From UBA12088 sp041920275 (GTDB taxonomy: Bacteria; Patescibacteriota; Minisyncoccia; Phycocordibacterales; UBA12088), in NCBI GenBank assembly GCA_041920275.1, contig JAYRSE010000013.1:1-34632 (forward strand): DNA of 34,632 bases, read 5' to 3'. The notes beneath the pieces were generated by a model, which worked only from the letters and a program-made list of their open reading frames with translations, ran no database searches and was not told where the DNA came from. The translations under genes and the position numbers were made by a program. Numbering within the stretch: the first letter of the stretch is position 1; each line of letters begins with the position of its first letter. This document shows, one piece after another, positions 24,076 to 30,549 of this stretch.

Positions 24076-24165
24076 GGTTCCCTTTTTCAACTGTGTCCGA
24101 AGCGATCTCATGGGTAGATACATCACGATACTTCTTTCGACGTCACACAGGCACCACTCTTAATT

Positions 24166-24183
24166 ATGTCGAATATTTCGTCA
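24166..24183. repeat. 18-bp motif, copy 2
   Basis: This is the exact copy of 19854-19871; with flanks, 24 of 26 bases match. Its last three bases are the reverse complement of the sigma-factor stop codon, and the rest lies in the short gap before the DUF5667-like gene. Confidence 0.55.
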
Positions 24184-24699
24184 TCTTTGATTCTCAACAT
24201 ACCTCGCAAGCCATTGCAAACCTCGATGGATACGTACGGATATCGCGTTGACCGACTCGTTTAACATGTCGGCTATCTCGGCGGGCATGAGGCCGTCCAG
24301 GTACCGCATCACGACCACCTCGCGATATGCTTCCGGCATCGCCTCCAGAAGCTCCGGCACTCGCTTGGCATCAAGCTCCCATTCGAGCTTTTCGAGACTC
24401 CCTTCGATAAGATCTTCGAACGCTCCAGAGGGAACGTGTTCATCCTCAAGTAACGCATCGAGCGATTCGGTCTTTTTTTTCCGATACTCATCGATGATCA
24501 GACGATTCAGAGTGCGGTACAAGAACGGTCGAAAATCATCCACAGTACCACCCTTGCGTATGTAGTCCCATGTCTTCATAAACGTATCAGACACGAGGTC
24601 TTTCGCTTTCTCACGGTCCGACACGCGAAAGTACGCATGTCGATAGAGCGCATCGGCATAGAGATCGAACGCCTCCAGAAATGCTTGTTCTTGACTCAT
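24181..24699 (-). CDS. ECF-type RNA polymerase sigma factor
   Basis: This 172-aa sigma-70-family protein has only regions 2 and 4. Region 2 covers residues about 8-75: YRHAYFRVSDREKAKDLVSDTFMKTWDYI, then FRPFLYRTLNRLIIDEYRKKK. Region 4 covers about 115-168, with LPEAYREVVVMRY-like MPEAYREVVVMRYLDGLMPAEIADML and NESVNAISVRIHRGLQWL as the helix-turn-helix. An acidic linker of about 35 residues joins them. I start it at the ATG at 24699 (MSQEQAFLEAF); the frame runs on upstream with a less likely sequence. The next gene on the strand is the DUF5667-like membrane protein, which suggests a sigma/anti-sigma pair. The regulon cannot be read here. Confidence 0.9.
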   Translation of the reverse strand: MSQEQAFLEAFDLYADALYRHAYFRVSDREKAKDLVSDTFMKTWDYIRKGGTVDDFRPFLYRTLNRLIIDEYRKKKTESLDALLEDEHVPSGAFEDLIEGSLEKLEWELDAKRVPELLEAMPEAYREVVVMRYLDGLMPAEIADMLNESVNAISVRIHRGLQWLARYVENQR

Positions 24700-24860
24700 C
24701 AGTACACCCAATCCTACCTCGTTTTGGCTTGGATAGTAAGAGATGTGCACAAACTCACACTACCACCTCCGATCGGATTGCCTGCGCACGACGATGTTTT
24801 GATACCTTTCGTAAGAAAAACATCACCTTGCGTGATTCTCGAACACCATACTTTTCACGC

Positions 24861-24890
24861 AAAAGCCGACGGTGGTTGCCGACGGCTTTT
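24861..24890. terminator. Intrinsic terminator downstream of tRNA-Pro
   Basis: AAAAGCCG/CGGCTTTT with an inner CGG/CCG stem, one A-A mismatch and a 6-nt loop. It is usable on both strands and lies 9 bp from the tRNA 3' end. Confidence 0.7.
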
Positions 24891-24898
24891 GTCGATTG

Positions 24899-24969
24899 TC
24901 GGGATGCCGAGAATCGAACTCGGGTCGCGCGCTCCCAAAGCGCGTATACTACCATTGTACGACATCCCG
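24899..24969 (-). tRNA. tRNA-Pro (anticodon TGG)
   Basis: Read on the minus strand: acceptor CGGGATG/CATCCCG with the C1-G72 pair typical of bacterial tRNA-Pro, D stem GTAC/GTAT, anticodon stem CGCGC/GCGCG with loop TTTGGGA (anticodon TGG), T stem CCGAG/CTCGG with loop TTCGATT, and discriminator A (24899). No CCA is encoded. Confidence 0.95.
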
Positions 24970-24984
24970 GCTCAAAATTTGTGA

Positions 24985-25022
24985 CCACCCCAAACCGCGT
25001 TTACTACCATTATAATACTATA
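24985..25022 (-). pseudogene. Degenerate 5' half of tRNA-Pro
   Basis: Read on the minus strand, this stretch contains AATGGTAGTA, then ACGCG, then TTTGGGG. It closely follows the D-loop, anticodon stem and loop of the intact tRNA-Pro just downstream (AATGGTAGTA, ACGCGC, TTTGGGA). No acceptor or T arm can be formed. It looks like a truncated, decayed duplicate, though chance similarity over about 35 nt is possible. Confidence 0.4.
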
Positions 25023-25096
25023 TACCATACCCCGTTTGATATATCCGGTCGCTCAAATCTACCATTATTCGTCAATGTGCGCTAATGTGCAGAAAC

Positions 25097-25840
25097 ATGA
25101 AGGGATCGACACAGAAAAACAAATCCGCGTACGACACTGGGGCAACGGGCTGGCGGGATGCAATGCCAACCAATATGATGCATCTTTATCTCGAAAAGCC
25201 CGCAATGGGGCGGGAATTGCCGAGTGACCTGACGGGCAAATCTGTGTTGTGTATCGGCGTAGGATCCGGCGAGGAACTCGGTGTGATACTTGCGCGCAAT
25301 CCGCATAGCGTGGTTGCGATCGACATTTCGCAGAAGCTCCTCGACATCGCAAACGAACGATATCCGAATGTAACGTGCGTGTGCATGGATATGATGGTAC
25401 TCGACTTCTCACCCACCACCTTTGACCTCGCCTACTCCTCGCTCGCATTCCACTATGCACACGATTGGGACATTCTGCTTTCGGGTATACGGCGCGTGAT
25501 GAAACCGGGCGGTATACTCCTTTTTTCCACCCACCATCCAGGTTACTGGGTAAAGCACCCCACGGGAGCGTCTCACACCAACGCTCGCGGAGTGAAACTC
25601 ACTGAACACACCGCAACACTTCCCGGTGGGGTGGGTATCACCTACTACAACCACCCCGATACCGACACGATACGCGAGGCACTCACCCACACGGGCTTCA
25701 CCATCGAGCATGCCTACTCGCCGAGCGTCATGTCGGTACCCCTCGACACTCTGACCCCTCCCGACCGAAAAAAGTACAAAAACCTCGTGAAAACAAACAA
25801 AGAAACACCACTCATTTGGGTGGTGCGGTCGCACTCGTAA
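25097..25840 (+). CDS. Class I SAM-dependent methyltransferase
   Basis: This 247-aa Rossmann-fold methyltransferase (methyltransf_11/25-like) shows motif I VLCIGVGSGEELG (about residues 50-62), the acidic end of strand 2 VVAIDIS (about 73-79), motif II MMVLDFSPTTFDLAYSSLAFHY (about 99-120) and motif III GIRRVMKPGGILLFSTHHP (about 130-148). The remainder is a substrate cap without recognised marks. I start it at the ATG at 25097, because a TAATGT -10 ends 8 nt before it; an ATG 12 nt up is possible. The substrate (small molecule, lipid, tRNA or protein) is unknown. The gene stands alone. Confidence 0.88.
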   Translation: MKGSTQKNKSAYDTGATGWRDAMPTNMMHLYLEKPAMGRELPSDLTGKSVLCIGVGSGEELGVILARNPHSVVAIDISQKLLDIANERYPNVTCVCMDMMVLDFSPTTFDLAYSSLAFHYAHDWDILLSGIRRVMKPGGILLFSTHHPGYWVKHPTGASHTNARGVKLTEHTATLPGGVGITYYNHPDTDTIREALTHTGFTIEHAYSPSVMSVPLDTLTPPDRKKYKNLVKTNKETPLIWVVRSHS

Positions 25841-25862
25841 GAAAGATGCTCCATCATCGTCA

Positions 25863-26019
25863 CATACTGTATGAAGCATTACGGCTACAACATGGGCATG
25901 AATAAGATTTCGACACCTTGTGTCACTTCGATTTTGGGCGTACGCTCATGTCCGGCCAATGTAGCTTAAGAAATACTCTCCGCCTCTTAAGACACCTCGG
26001 CTGAACACCGAGTTTTTTG
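25863..26019 (+). ncRNA. Candidate small structured RNA
   Basis: There is no reading frame, but several hairpins lie in series: GACAC/GTGTC (25911-25923), an interrupted CTTAAG/CTTAAG pair (about 25967-25988) and a terminator CTCGG/CCGAG with six T's. A CATACT hexamer near 25863 may be the -10. The 5' part (GGGCATGAATAAGATTTCGAC) recalls a tmRNA start, but the region is far too short and lacks a tag frame. It could equally be the 3' UTR of the methyltransferase mRNA. Confidence 0.3.
25995..26019 (+). terminator. Intrinsic terminator
   Basis: CTCGG-CTGAACA-CCGAG followed by TTTTTT, a classical strong terminator about 155 nt after the methyltransferase stop. Confidence 0.8.
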
Positions 26020-26062
26020 TTCAGCAACATGTTCTCTCTACAACCAAAGCGAGGTATGTATC

Positions 26063-26638
26063 GTGTCCAGTGAAACAACCCAGCGCATCGCTTTCCGCAC
26101 CGGCAAACGTGTCACCTTGCGTCCGTTACACACAGAGGACGCCCCGCTCCTCACCAAGTGGGTCAACGACCCGGACGTCACCAAGTACCTCAAGCGATCC
26201 TACCCCACAACCCTCACACAAGAGTCGGAGTGGCTGAAGACGCTCGGGCAAAGCAAGGAAAACGTTGTGTTGGGAATAGAGCTCATCGACGGGCCACTCA
26301 TCGGATCGATGGGACTGCATCGCATCTCATGGATCAATCGCACCGCGACGAGCGGCGCCCTTATCGGCGAAGTGGCGCACCAAGGCCAGGGGTACGGCAC
26401 CGAGGCCAAGATGCTCCTGCTTGAGTACGCATTCAACACGCTCAACTTACGCAAGGTGTGCTCGACAGTCCTTGCGTTCAACGGACGGAGCCAGCGCTAC
26501 AACGAAAAGTGTGGGTACGTGGTCGAAGGTGTACAGCGAGCACAGATATTCCGCAACGGCGCATACCACGACCTGATATTCATGGCCGTGTTCCAAGAAG
26601 ATTGGCTCCGGCTTTGGGAGGAATACCGACGCGCATAG
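26063..26638 (+). CDS. GNAT acetyltransferase, RimJ/RimL type
   Basis: This 191-aa acetyl-CoA-dependent N-acyltransferase starts at the GTG at 26063, supported by GAGG (26051-26054) 8 nt upstream. It opens with the RimL-like TGKRVTLRPLHTEDAPLLTKWVNDPDV. The acetyl-CoA loop is visible as QGQGYGTEAKMLLLEYAF (about residues 112-129, the Q-x-x-G-x-G/A motif), followed by NLRKVCSTVLAFNGRSQRYNEKCGYVVEGV. The length is typical. Likely targets are protein N termini or a small amine; the sequence does not decide. A tiny overlapping frame, ATG TAT CGT GTC CAG TGA, begins at 26056. Its terminator lies inside the convergent yraN. Confidence 0.88.
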   Translation: MSSETTQRIAFRTGKRVTLRPLHTEDAPLLTKWVNDPDVTKYLKRSYPTTLTQESEWLKTLGQSKENVVLGIELIDGPLIGSMGLHRISWINRTATSGALIGEVAHQGQGYGTEAKMLLLEYAFNTLNLRKVCSTVLAFNGRSQRYNEKCGYVVEGVQRAQIFRNGAYHDLIFMAVFQEDWLRLWEEYRRA

Positions 26639-26677
26639 GGTGCTGGGGCGACCACTCGTATACGATTGCCCCACTGT

Positions 26678-27076
26678 TTACAACACCACCCCCCACTGCC
26701 AAGACACCCGCGCTCTGCGGGTGTCTTTGTTGACAAGTACCACAGCCAGGTCGACGGTCAACACTTGATCGGGCGATACTCGATTCTCCAAAAGATACGT
26801 TTCCACAGCACGCTTCATGCGCGCACGCTTTGCTGCATTGAAATGGTCTTCGGGCCGGTGAATATCCTCTCCCTCTTGCGGCCAGCGCATACCGTTCCAC
26901 GTACCCGCTTTCACCTCGACGAAATGAAGGACACCGTCCTTTTGCGCCACCAGATCAAGCTCGCCACACTTTTTGCGGTAGTTGCGCTCCAGTATGAGAT
27001 ACCCTCTGTTCTTTAAGTATCCCCACACAATATCCTCACCCAGTCGTCCGATAGAAATGTGGCTTTGTTGTGCCAT
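26678..27076 (-). CDS. yraN: YraN family (UPF0102) endonuclease-like protein
   Basis: This 132-aa protein has the restriction-endonuclease-like fold signature of UPF0102: GRLGEDIVWGYLKNRGYLILERNYR (residues 10-34), then GELDLVAQKDGVLHFVEVKAGT with the catalytic-type D...ExK (Asp41, Glu54, Lys56), and a later RMKRAVETYLLEN helix. The length is normal. The family's role is unclear; links to DNA uptake or recombination have been proposed. The start is the ATG at 27076. A TAGATA or TACTTT hexamer lies 5-10 nt upstream, and no SD is seen. It overlaps the opposing GNAT terminator. Confidence 0.9.
   Translation of the reverse strand: MAQQSHISIGRLGEDIVWGYLKNRGYLILERNYRKKCGELDLVAQKDGVLHFVEVKAGTWNGMRWPQEGEDIHRPEDHFNAAKRARMKRAVETYLLENRVSPDQVLTVDLAVVLVNKDTRRARVSWQWGVVL
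26701..26730 (+). terminator. Terminator of the GNAT gene, embedded in yraN
   Basis: AAGACACCCGC-GCTCT-GCGGGTGTCTT followed by TGTT. The hairpin lies within the last codons of yraN on the opposite strand. Confidence 0.75.
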
Positions 27077-27120
27077 ATGTGTATCTAAAGTACACGTCCT
27101 TTATCCCCATATACACAGAG

Positions 27121-27129
27121 TTATCCACA
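27121..27129 (+). promoter_or_regulatory. Perfect DnaA-box match (TTATCCACA)
   Basis: TTATCCACA matches the consensus exactly. It lies in the yraN upstream region, about 45 bp before its start. Confidence 0.35.
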
Positions 27130-27222
27130 CTTTTCATGTACGGACTTTCGGTCGCGGATCACGCGTGACACCGTTTACATCGATTCTCCGCCATCCGCGA
27201 ACAGATCGGCTTGTTCGCCGCT

Positions 27223-27276
27223 CTACCCGCACACATGCAAAACGCCCGTGAGGGCGTTTTGCATGTGTGCGGGTAG
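27223..27276. repeat. Perfect 25-bp palindrome with a 4-nt loop
   Basis: Arms 27223-27247 and 27252-27276 match perfectly around GTGA. The core GCAAAACGCCC/GGGCGTTTTGC and the outer GTGCGGGTAG also occur at the tRNA-Gly terminator 170 bp on, so this looks like a duplicate of the tRNA tail plus terminator. It can terminate transcription on either strand. Confidence 0.8.
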
Positions 27277-27392
27277 GGAGACACTCCGTTATCTCACGTT
27301 CTGGAAACCCACGGTTTTCCAGCGCTCGCCTCCGCCTTGCTCCGGCTCACTGCCTTCCTCCACGGGGACCTCCCGTTCCCCGACCCCTTCAC

Positions 27393-27469
27393 GTTCGATT
27401 CTCCCTACCCACACGCGCAAAACGCCCGCGTGGGGCGTTTTGCTTTTGTGCGGGTAGGGAGAATCGAAC
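27393..27469. repeat. Long imperfect inverted repeat spanning the tRNA-Gly 3' end and terminator
   Basis: GTTCGATTCTCCCTACCC (27393-27410) is the mirror of the tRNA T-arm and acceptor strand at 27451-27469 (one extra base). The centre is the terminator GCAAAACGCCC-GCGTG-GGGCGTTTTGC (27417-27443). The inner arms differ only at a few bases. Confidence 0.8.
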
Positions 27470-27519
27470 TCCCGTCTGCTCCATGGCAAGGAGCCATCCT
27501 ACCACTAAACGATACCCGC
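27449..27519 (-). tRNA. tRNA-Gly (anticodon GCC)
   Basis: On the minus strand: acceptor GCGGGTA/TACCCGC, anticodon stem GCTCC/GGAGC with loop TTGCCAT (anticodon GCC), T arm GGGAG-TTCGATT-CTCCC, and discriminator A (27449). No CCA is encoded; ACAA follows. The terminator lies 6 nt on. Confidence 0.95.
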
Positions 27520-27711
27520 GACTCATTTGTTCATCTATGTTTTATCACACTTCGCTCCCGCGTACAACACGAACCATTGTTCGACCTGTAAGTTCATTCG
27601 AATTCATTCGTCGTATTAATTGCCCCACTTTCATAGGTGGGAAAGCATGTGTGTGAAGCATGGCAAAATATCGCCTCTTCATAGTTTCCCCACTCCGTTT
27701 TGGAGACCGTT

Positions 27712-27837
27712 ATGGAGTCGAAAGACCAGAACAACAATGAACCTTTTCAAAACGACAAAGACGACGAGCCGGCCCGGATGACCGAGGAGGAGTTGCGCGG
27801 TGTCGCCCACGTCGTTAAGTGGCTTAGCGACAACTGA
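27712..27837 (+). CDS. Small acidic protein (41 aa)
   Basis: The family is not recognised. The ATG at 27712 is preceded by TGGAGA (27701-27706) 5 nt away, and the stop is followed after 24 nt by a strong terminator with a T6 run. The N-terminal half is polar and disordered-looking (MESKDQNNNEPFQNDKDDEP). The C-terminal half reads as one amphipathic helix (MTEEELRGVAHVVKWLSDN). With the 53-aa and 75-aa SD-led proteins it forms a set of short soluble genes with good translation signals. Confidence 0.65.
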   Translation: MESKDQNNNEPFQNDKDDEPARMTEEELRGVAHVVKWLSDN

Positions 27838-27861
27838 TCGCGAGCCCTGACGCCCTTACAA

Positions 27862-27896
27862 AACCCCGCTTGAAGCAAGGCGGGGTGTTATTTTTT
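27862..27896 (+). terminator. Strong intrinsic terminator of the 41-aa gene
   Basis: CCCCGC/GCGGGG with an inner TTG/CAA stem, followed by TGTTATTTTTT. Confidence 0.85.
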
Positions 27897-27923
27897 GAAA
27901 AAGAAGTTGGTTAATAACCGGCG

Positions 27924-28778
27924 CTATGTTGCGAGCTTTTGTGACGCAAGCACCCCCTCAAGCCACATTCTGATATCCATTCCCCACCCCGCTTCGCGTG
28001 CCACACGCAGCAAATGGTTGATAAGAGCGACCACGCGAGCGCTTTCGATCCGCTCGGCGACGTCCGCCTTGTGATCGACCACGATCACAAGGTCTCGGAA
28101 GGCCACGAGATCCACCTGCTCGAAACAGAAGGATGGCGGGAGGAAGTTCAAACAAAGATCGTAGTCGGCAAGAAAGGTGAGTACTTGTTTTGCATACTCT
28201 GAAAGACCCTTTGAGACATCCGTAGTGGTGAGCAGCTCGAGCTTGACGCGCGCATTGCGTGCGTGCGAGATGCAATGCTCGAAACGCACCATACGCTCGT
28301 GCGAGGTCGACAGTGACGCAACGAGCATGATGGCGCGCTCATCGGCATGTGTGAAAAAGGCCTGTTCTATCATGGGATGCATCGAATCATGGCCGCAAAA
28401 GATACCCACATCCTCGGAAGACGTGGCGGATACAGCATCACGTGGAACGTCCGGCGAGTCAGCACAACGCCCTTCCGACGAAGACGTTTCTTCGTTCTCC
28501 AACGGCAGGACACGCAGGCGTTTTTCCAAAACACCAAGATCGTCGGCCACGCGCGAGAGATTGACCGAGTACTCTTGATGTCCACCAACCCGCTCTTGCT
28601 CCACAAGGCCCTGCTCTACAAGACGACGCACGATCGCGTCCACCGTGGTCCGTGAAAGATTCGATCTTGACGCCACCTTCGTCATTTTCATGCGACCGAA
28701 CGTTGCAAGCGTGGTGAACACCCGCACTTCCTTATCGTTGAGACCCAAAAATTTGAATTGATTGATCACAAATACCAT
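27924..28778 (-). CDS. TrmB-like transcriptional regulator
   Basis: This 284-aa protein has an N-terminal winged helix (residues about 8-75: LGLNDKEVRVFTTLATFGRMKMTKVA, then SNLSRTTVDAIVRRLVEQGLVEQ and a wing GGHQEYSVN). A linker with an acidic Ser-rich patch follows. The C-terminal domain (about 125-270) has alternating strands and helices, for example ERAIMLVASLSTSHERMVRF and VDLVAFRDLVIVVDHK, like the phospholipase-D-like effector domain of TrmB proteins. Such regulators often bind sugars in archaea; the ligand here is unknown. The start at 28778 lies 6 nt after TATACT. The inverted repeat TTGAC-N9-GTCAA overlapping its own -35 may be an autoregulatory operator. Confidence 0.75.
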   Translation of the reverse strand: MVFVINQFKFLGLNDKEVRVFTTLATFGRMKMTKVASRSNLSRTTVDAIVRRLVEQGLVEQERVGGHQEYSVNLSRVADDLGVLEKRLRVLPLENEETSSSEGRCADSPDVPRDAVSATSSEDVGIFCGHDSMHPMIEQAFFTHADERAIMLVASLSTSHERMVRFEHCISHARNARVKLELLTTTDVSKGLSEYAKQVLTFLADYDLCLNFLPPSFCFEQVDLVAFRDLVIVVDHKADVAERIESARVVALINHLLRVAREAGWGMDIRMWLEGVLASQKLAT

Positions 28779-28784
28779 AGCGGT

Positions 28785-28812
28785 AGTATAGCATTGACAT
28801 TATATTCGTCAA
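28785..28812 (-). promoter_or_regulatory. Promoter and possible operator of the TrmB-like gene
   Basis: On the minus strand TTGACG (28812-28807), a 16-bp spacer and TATACT (28790-28785); the ATG begins 6 nt later. TTGAC-N9-GTCAA (28812-28794) is a perfect inverted repeat covering the -35 and half the spacer. Confidence 0.75.
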
Positions 28813-28963
28813 AATTCCCATACTCGACTCGAACCGGAGCCACACGGCACTTTCTCTGGAGTGATCTGTTGAGAAGCATGGCACACAATTGAACCGGAGT
28901 ATTCAAACCCTGAAAATGAGCACATCGTGACAAACCTGTTGCGGGTTTCATTGAACAGCACCA

Positions 28964-29530
28964 CTACTCAAACTTCGCGAACGTAAACCATTTCATCTGC
29001 CCCACGGGGATGTGGTATCGCCCCTCGATGATTTTGCGGGGATTGTCGGTGACGACGTTCGCCCAGTCCATGCCGAGTTTCTCAGCAGCATCGCGCAACG
29101 CCTGCTCGCTCTCGCCTTCAAGCTCGACATACGTCGGGATCTTCGGCCAGGTATCTATCTCGACCATCACGCCGTCAAGTACGAAGGTGTGTCGCTTCTT
29201 CTCTTGGTGGCGGTAGGCAGGGTACCCTATTTTCTCCAAAAATAGCACCGCCGTATCAAAATCGGATACGGCTAGCTCGATCTCGACCGTACCGTCTATA
29301 GTGTCCCCCTCAGGGCGGTCTTTGTACGCCATCATGATTCCCGCATTCGTTTTGCGCACGCGGAGTATCTTGGTGCCCCCATCTCGCCACGTTAATTCCC
29401 TATCATAGCAAATCACCTCTTCCAGGAGGTCCTCTCCCCTATCCTCGGCTCCCAGCTCCGCAAGTCGTGCCATGAGCGCAGCTTTGTCCATTTCGAGGAA
29501 GCGGACTTCGATTTCTTTGTGTTTGTTCAT
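28964..29530 (-). CDS. CYTH-domain protein (class IV adenylate cyclase/triphosphatase-like)
   Basis: This 188-aa protein has the CYTH (CyaB-ThTPase) tunnel-fold marks: the N-terminal ExEx(K/R) motif as KEIEVRF (Glu6, Glu8, Arg10 where Lys is commoner), then LRVRKTNAGIMMAYKD, VEIELAVSDFDTAVLFLEKIGY, RHTFVLDGVMVEIDTWP and YVELEGESEQALRDAAEKLG. The family hydrolyses triphosphates or cyclises ATP using Mg2+ or Mn2+. Which reaction this one performs cannot be told. The start at 29530 has no SD; TAGTAA ends 7 nt upstream and TTGACA lies further up (29573-29568), with spacing longer than ideal. It is monocistronic. Confidence 0.88.
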   Translation of the reverse strand: MNKHKEIEVRFLEMDKAALMARLAELGAEDRGEDLLEEVICYDRELTWRDGGTKILRVRKTNAGIMMAYKDRPEGDTIDGTVEIELAVSDFDTAVLFLEKIGYPAYRHQEKKRHTFVLDGVMVEIDTWPKIPTYVELEGESEQALRDAAEKLGMDWANVVTDNPRKIIEGRYHIPVGQMKWFTFAKFE

Positions 29531-29581
29531 GTGATAATTACTAGTTTCAATAACACGAGCCGTGTGTCAAGCGTTTGTGTC

Positions 29582-30000
29582 CTAGATCCGCTGCGCAAAT
29601 CTTTGGCGGTACCTTACCTCTGGCGTTTTCACAAACCTCCATCGTGCCGCCTGCGCGGTCGCATCATCCTCGATCGACTCACCATCGCCCTCCCGCCAGT
29701 TCCCACCCCGCATCACATGCCCAAGTTCATGCGCAATGACCCAGCGCAAAATTTCAGACAATGCGTCGTGTGGGACGGGGAGCTGAAGCACTTGGAATCC
29801 CTCCACACGTGGCTCGAAGTGCATCGCCTGTGCGATGGCCCCTCGTGGAGCACGGTAAGTATGAGATTGTGTGTCACCATGTCAAAAACCTCCTCAGGAA
29901 GGGCAGTAGGCACATCCACGAACGCTTCGCGCGCTTCTTTATACAGGCGCAGACTCCTTTGCGAGTCGACGTACGCTTGTGCCTTATCACGTGTCGTCAT
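29582..30000 (-). pseudogene. Frameshifted HELGH metallopeptidase-like gene
   Basis: Two minus-strand frames appear to be one gene. The first starts at 30000 (MTTRDKAQAYVDSQRSLRLY), 7 nt after a TACAAT -10, and makes sense to about VLHEGPSHRR near 29835, after which it turns into Cys/Ser-rich nonsense. The second frame, open from about 29830, reads MHFEPRVEGFQVLQLPVPHD and then SEILRWVIAHELGHVMRGGN and ends at 29582. HELGH is the HExxH zinc site of small metallopeptidase-like (ImmA/IrrE- or SprT-like) proteins. Inserting one base near 29827-29835 would restore about 140 residues. A sequencing error or a genuine second gene starting at 29824 are alternatives. Confidence 0.55.
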
Positions 30001-30007
30001 ACGAGTG

Positions 30008-30013
30008 ATTGTA
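30008..30013 (-). promoter_or_regulatory. -10 element of the HELGH gene
   Basis: TACAAT on the minus strand ends 7 nt before the ATG at 30000. No good -35 is seen. Confidence 0.4.
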
Positions 30014-30170
30014 GCACGGTGGGTAACTGCGGTCGCGCCACCCACGAGCTCGGTGTGCGTATCTTGATCGCAACACGTCTATCGGCGCAGGGAAAGCGCC
30101 GATACCCATCAGACTCGCATCCGAGTACGAAACTGAATCGGTTTGTGATTTGTTTGTGGTGTAAATCACC

Positions 30171-30292
30171 AAGCAAAATCTTTTGATTTGCTCCAATTTC
30201 GCTAAATGCTTCATCCCCGGACTCGGTTGCGCCGTGCCCTTGGAATTGGGCACGACACATACCTCCGTCTCGCACAGCGGCACGAGTGCAAA
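30171..30292. repeat. 122-bp repeat, copy A
   Basis: It aligns without gaps to 30550-30671, with 108 of 122 bases identical. The hairpin present in copy B is partly decayed here. No gene is recognised from 30001 to 30734. Confidence 0.85.
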
Positions 30293-30549
30293 CAAATGCG
30301 GTGTTCTTGATGGTCATGAGTTGCTAAGCGTTGTTCGGAGCTACACTCCTCAAACGCTAAGCACTCTCGAACATTACATGTTCAGTACACCTTGTGGACC
30401 TTTTGCTTCGTGCTTCGTACTCACAAAACGTCTCACAAGGTCTTGAGAAGGTGCTCTGACACCTTCTCACCCGGCTCGGCACATGCCTCCGCCTCGCACA
30501 AAGGCACAGACGAAACGCAGTTCAGTTTGATTTGTGGGGTCAAGTCACT

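Noticed and set aside
25895..26019. tmRNA start resemblance (GGGCATGAATAAGATTTCGAC)
   Set aside because: The region is about 120 nt, with no tag frame, no tRNA-like 3' half and no CCA-adjacent acceptor partner.
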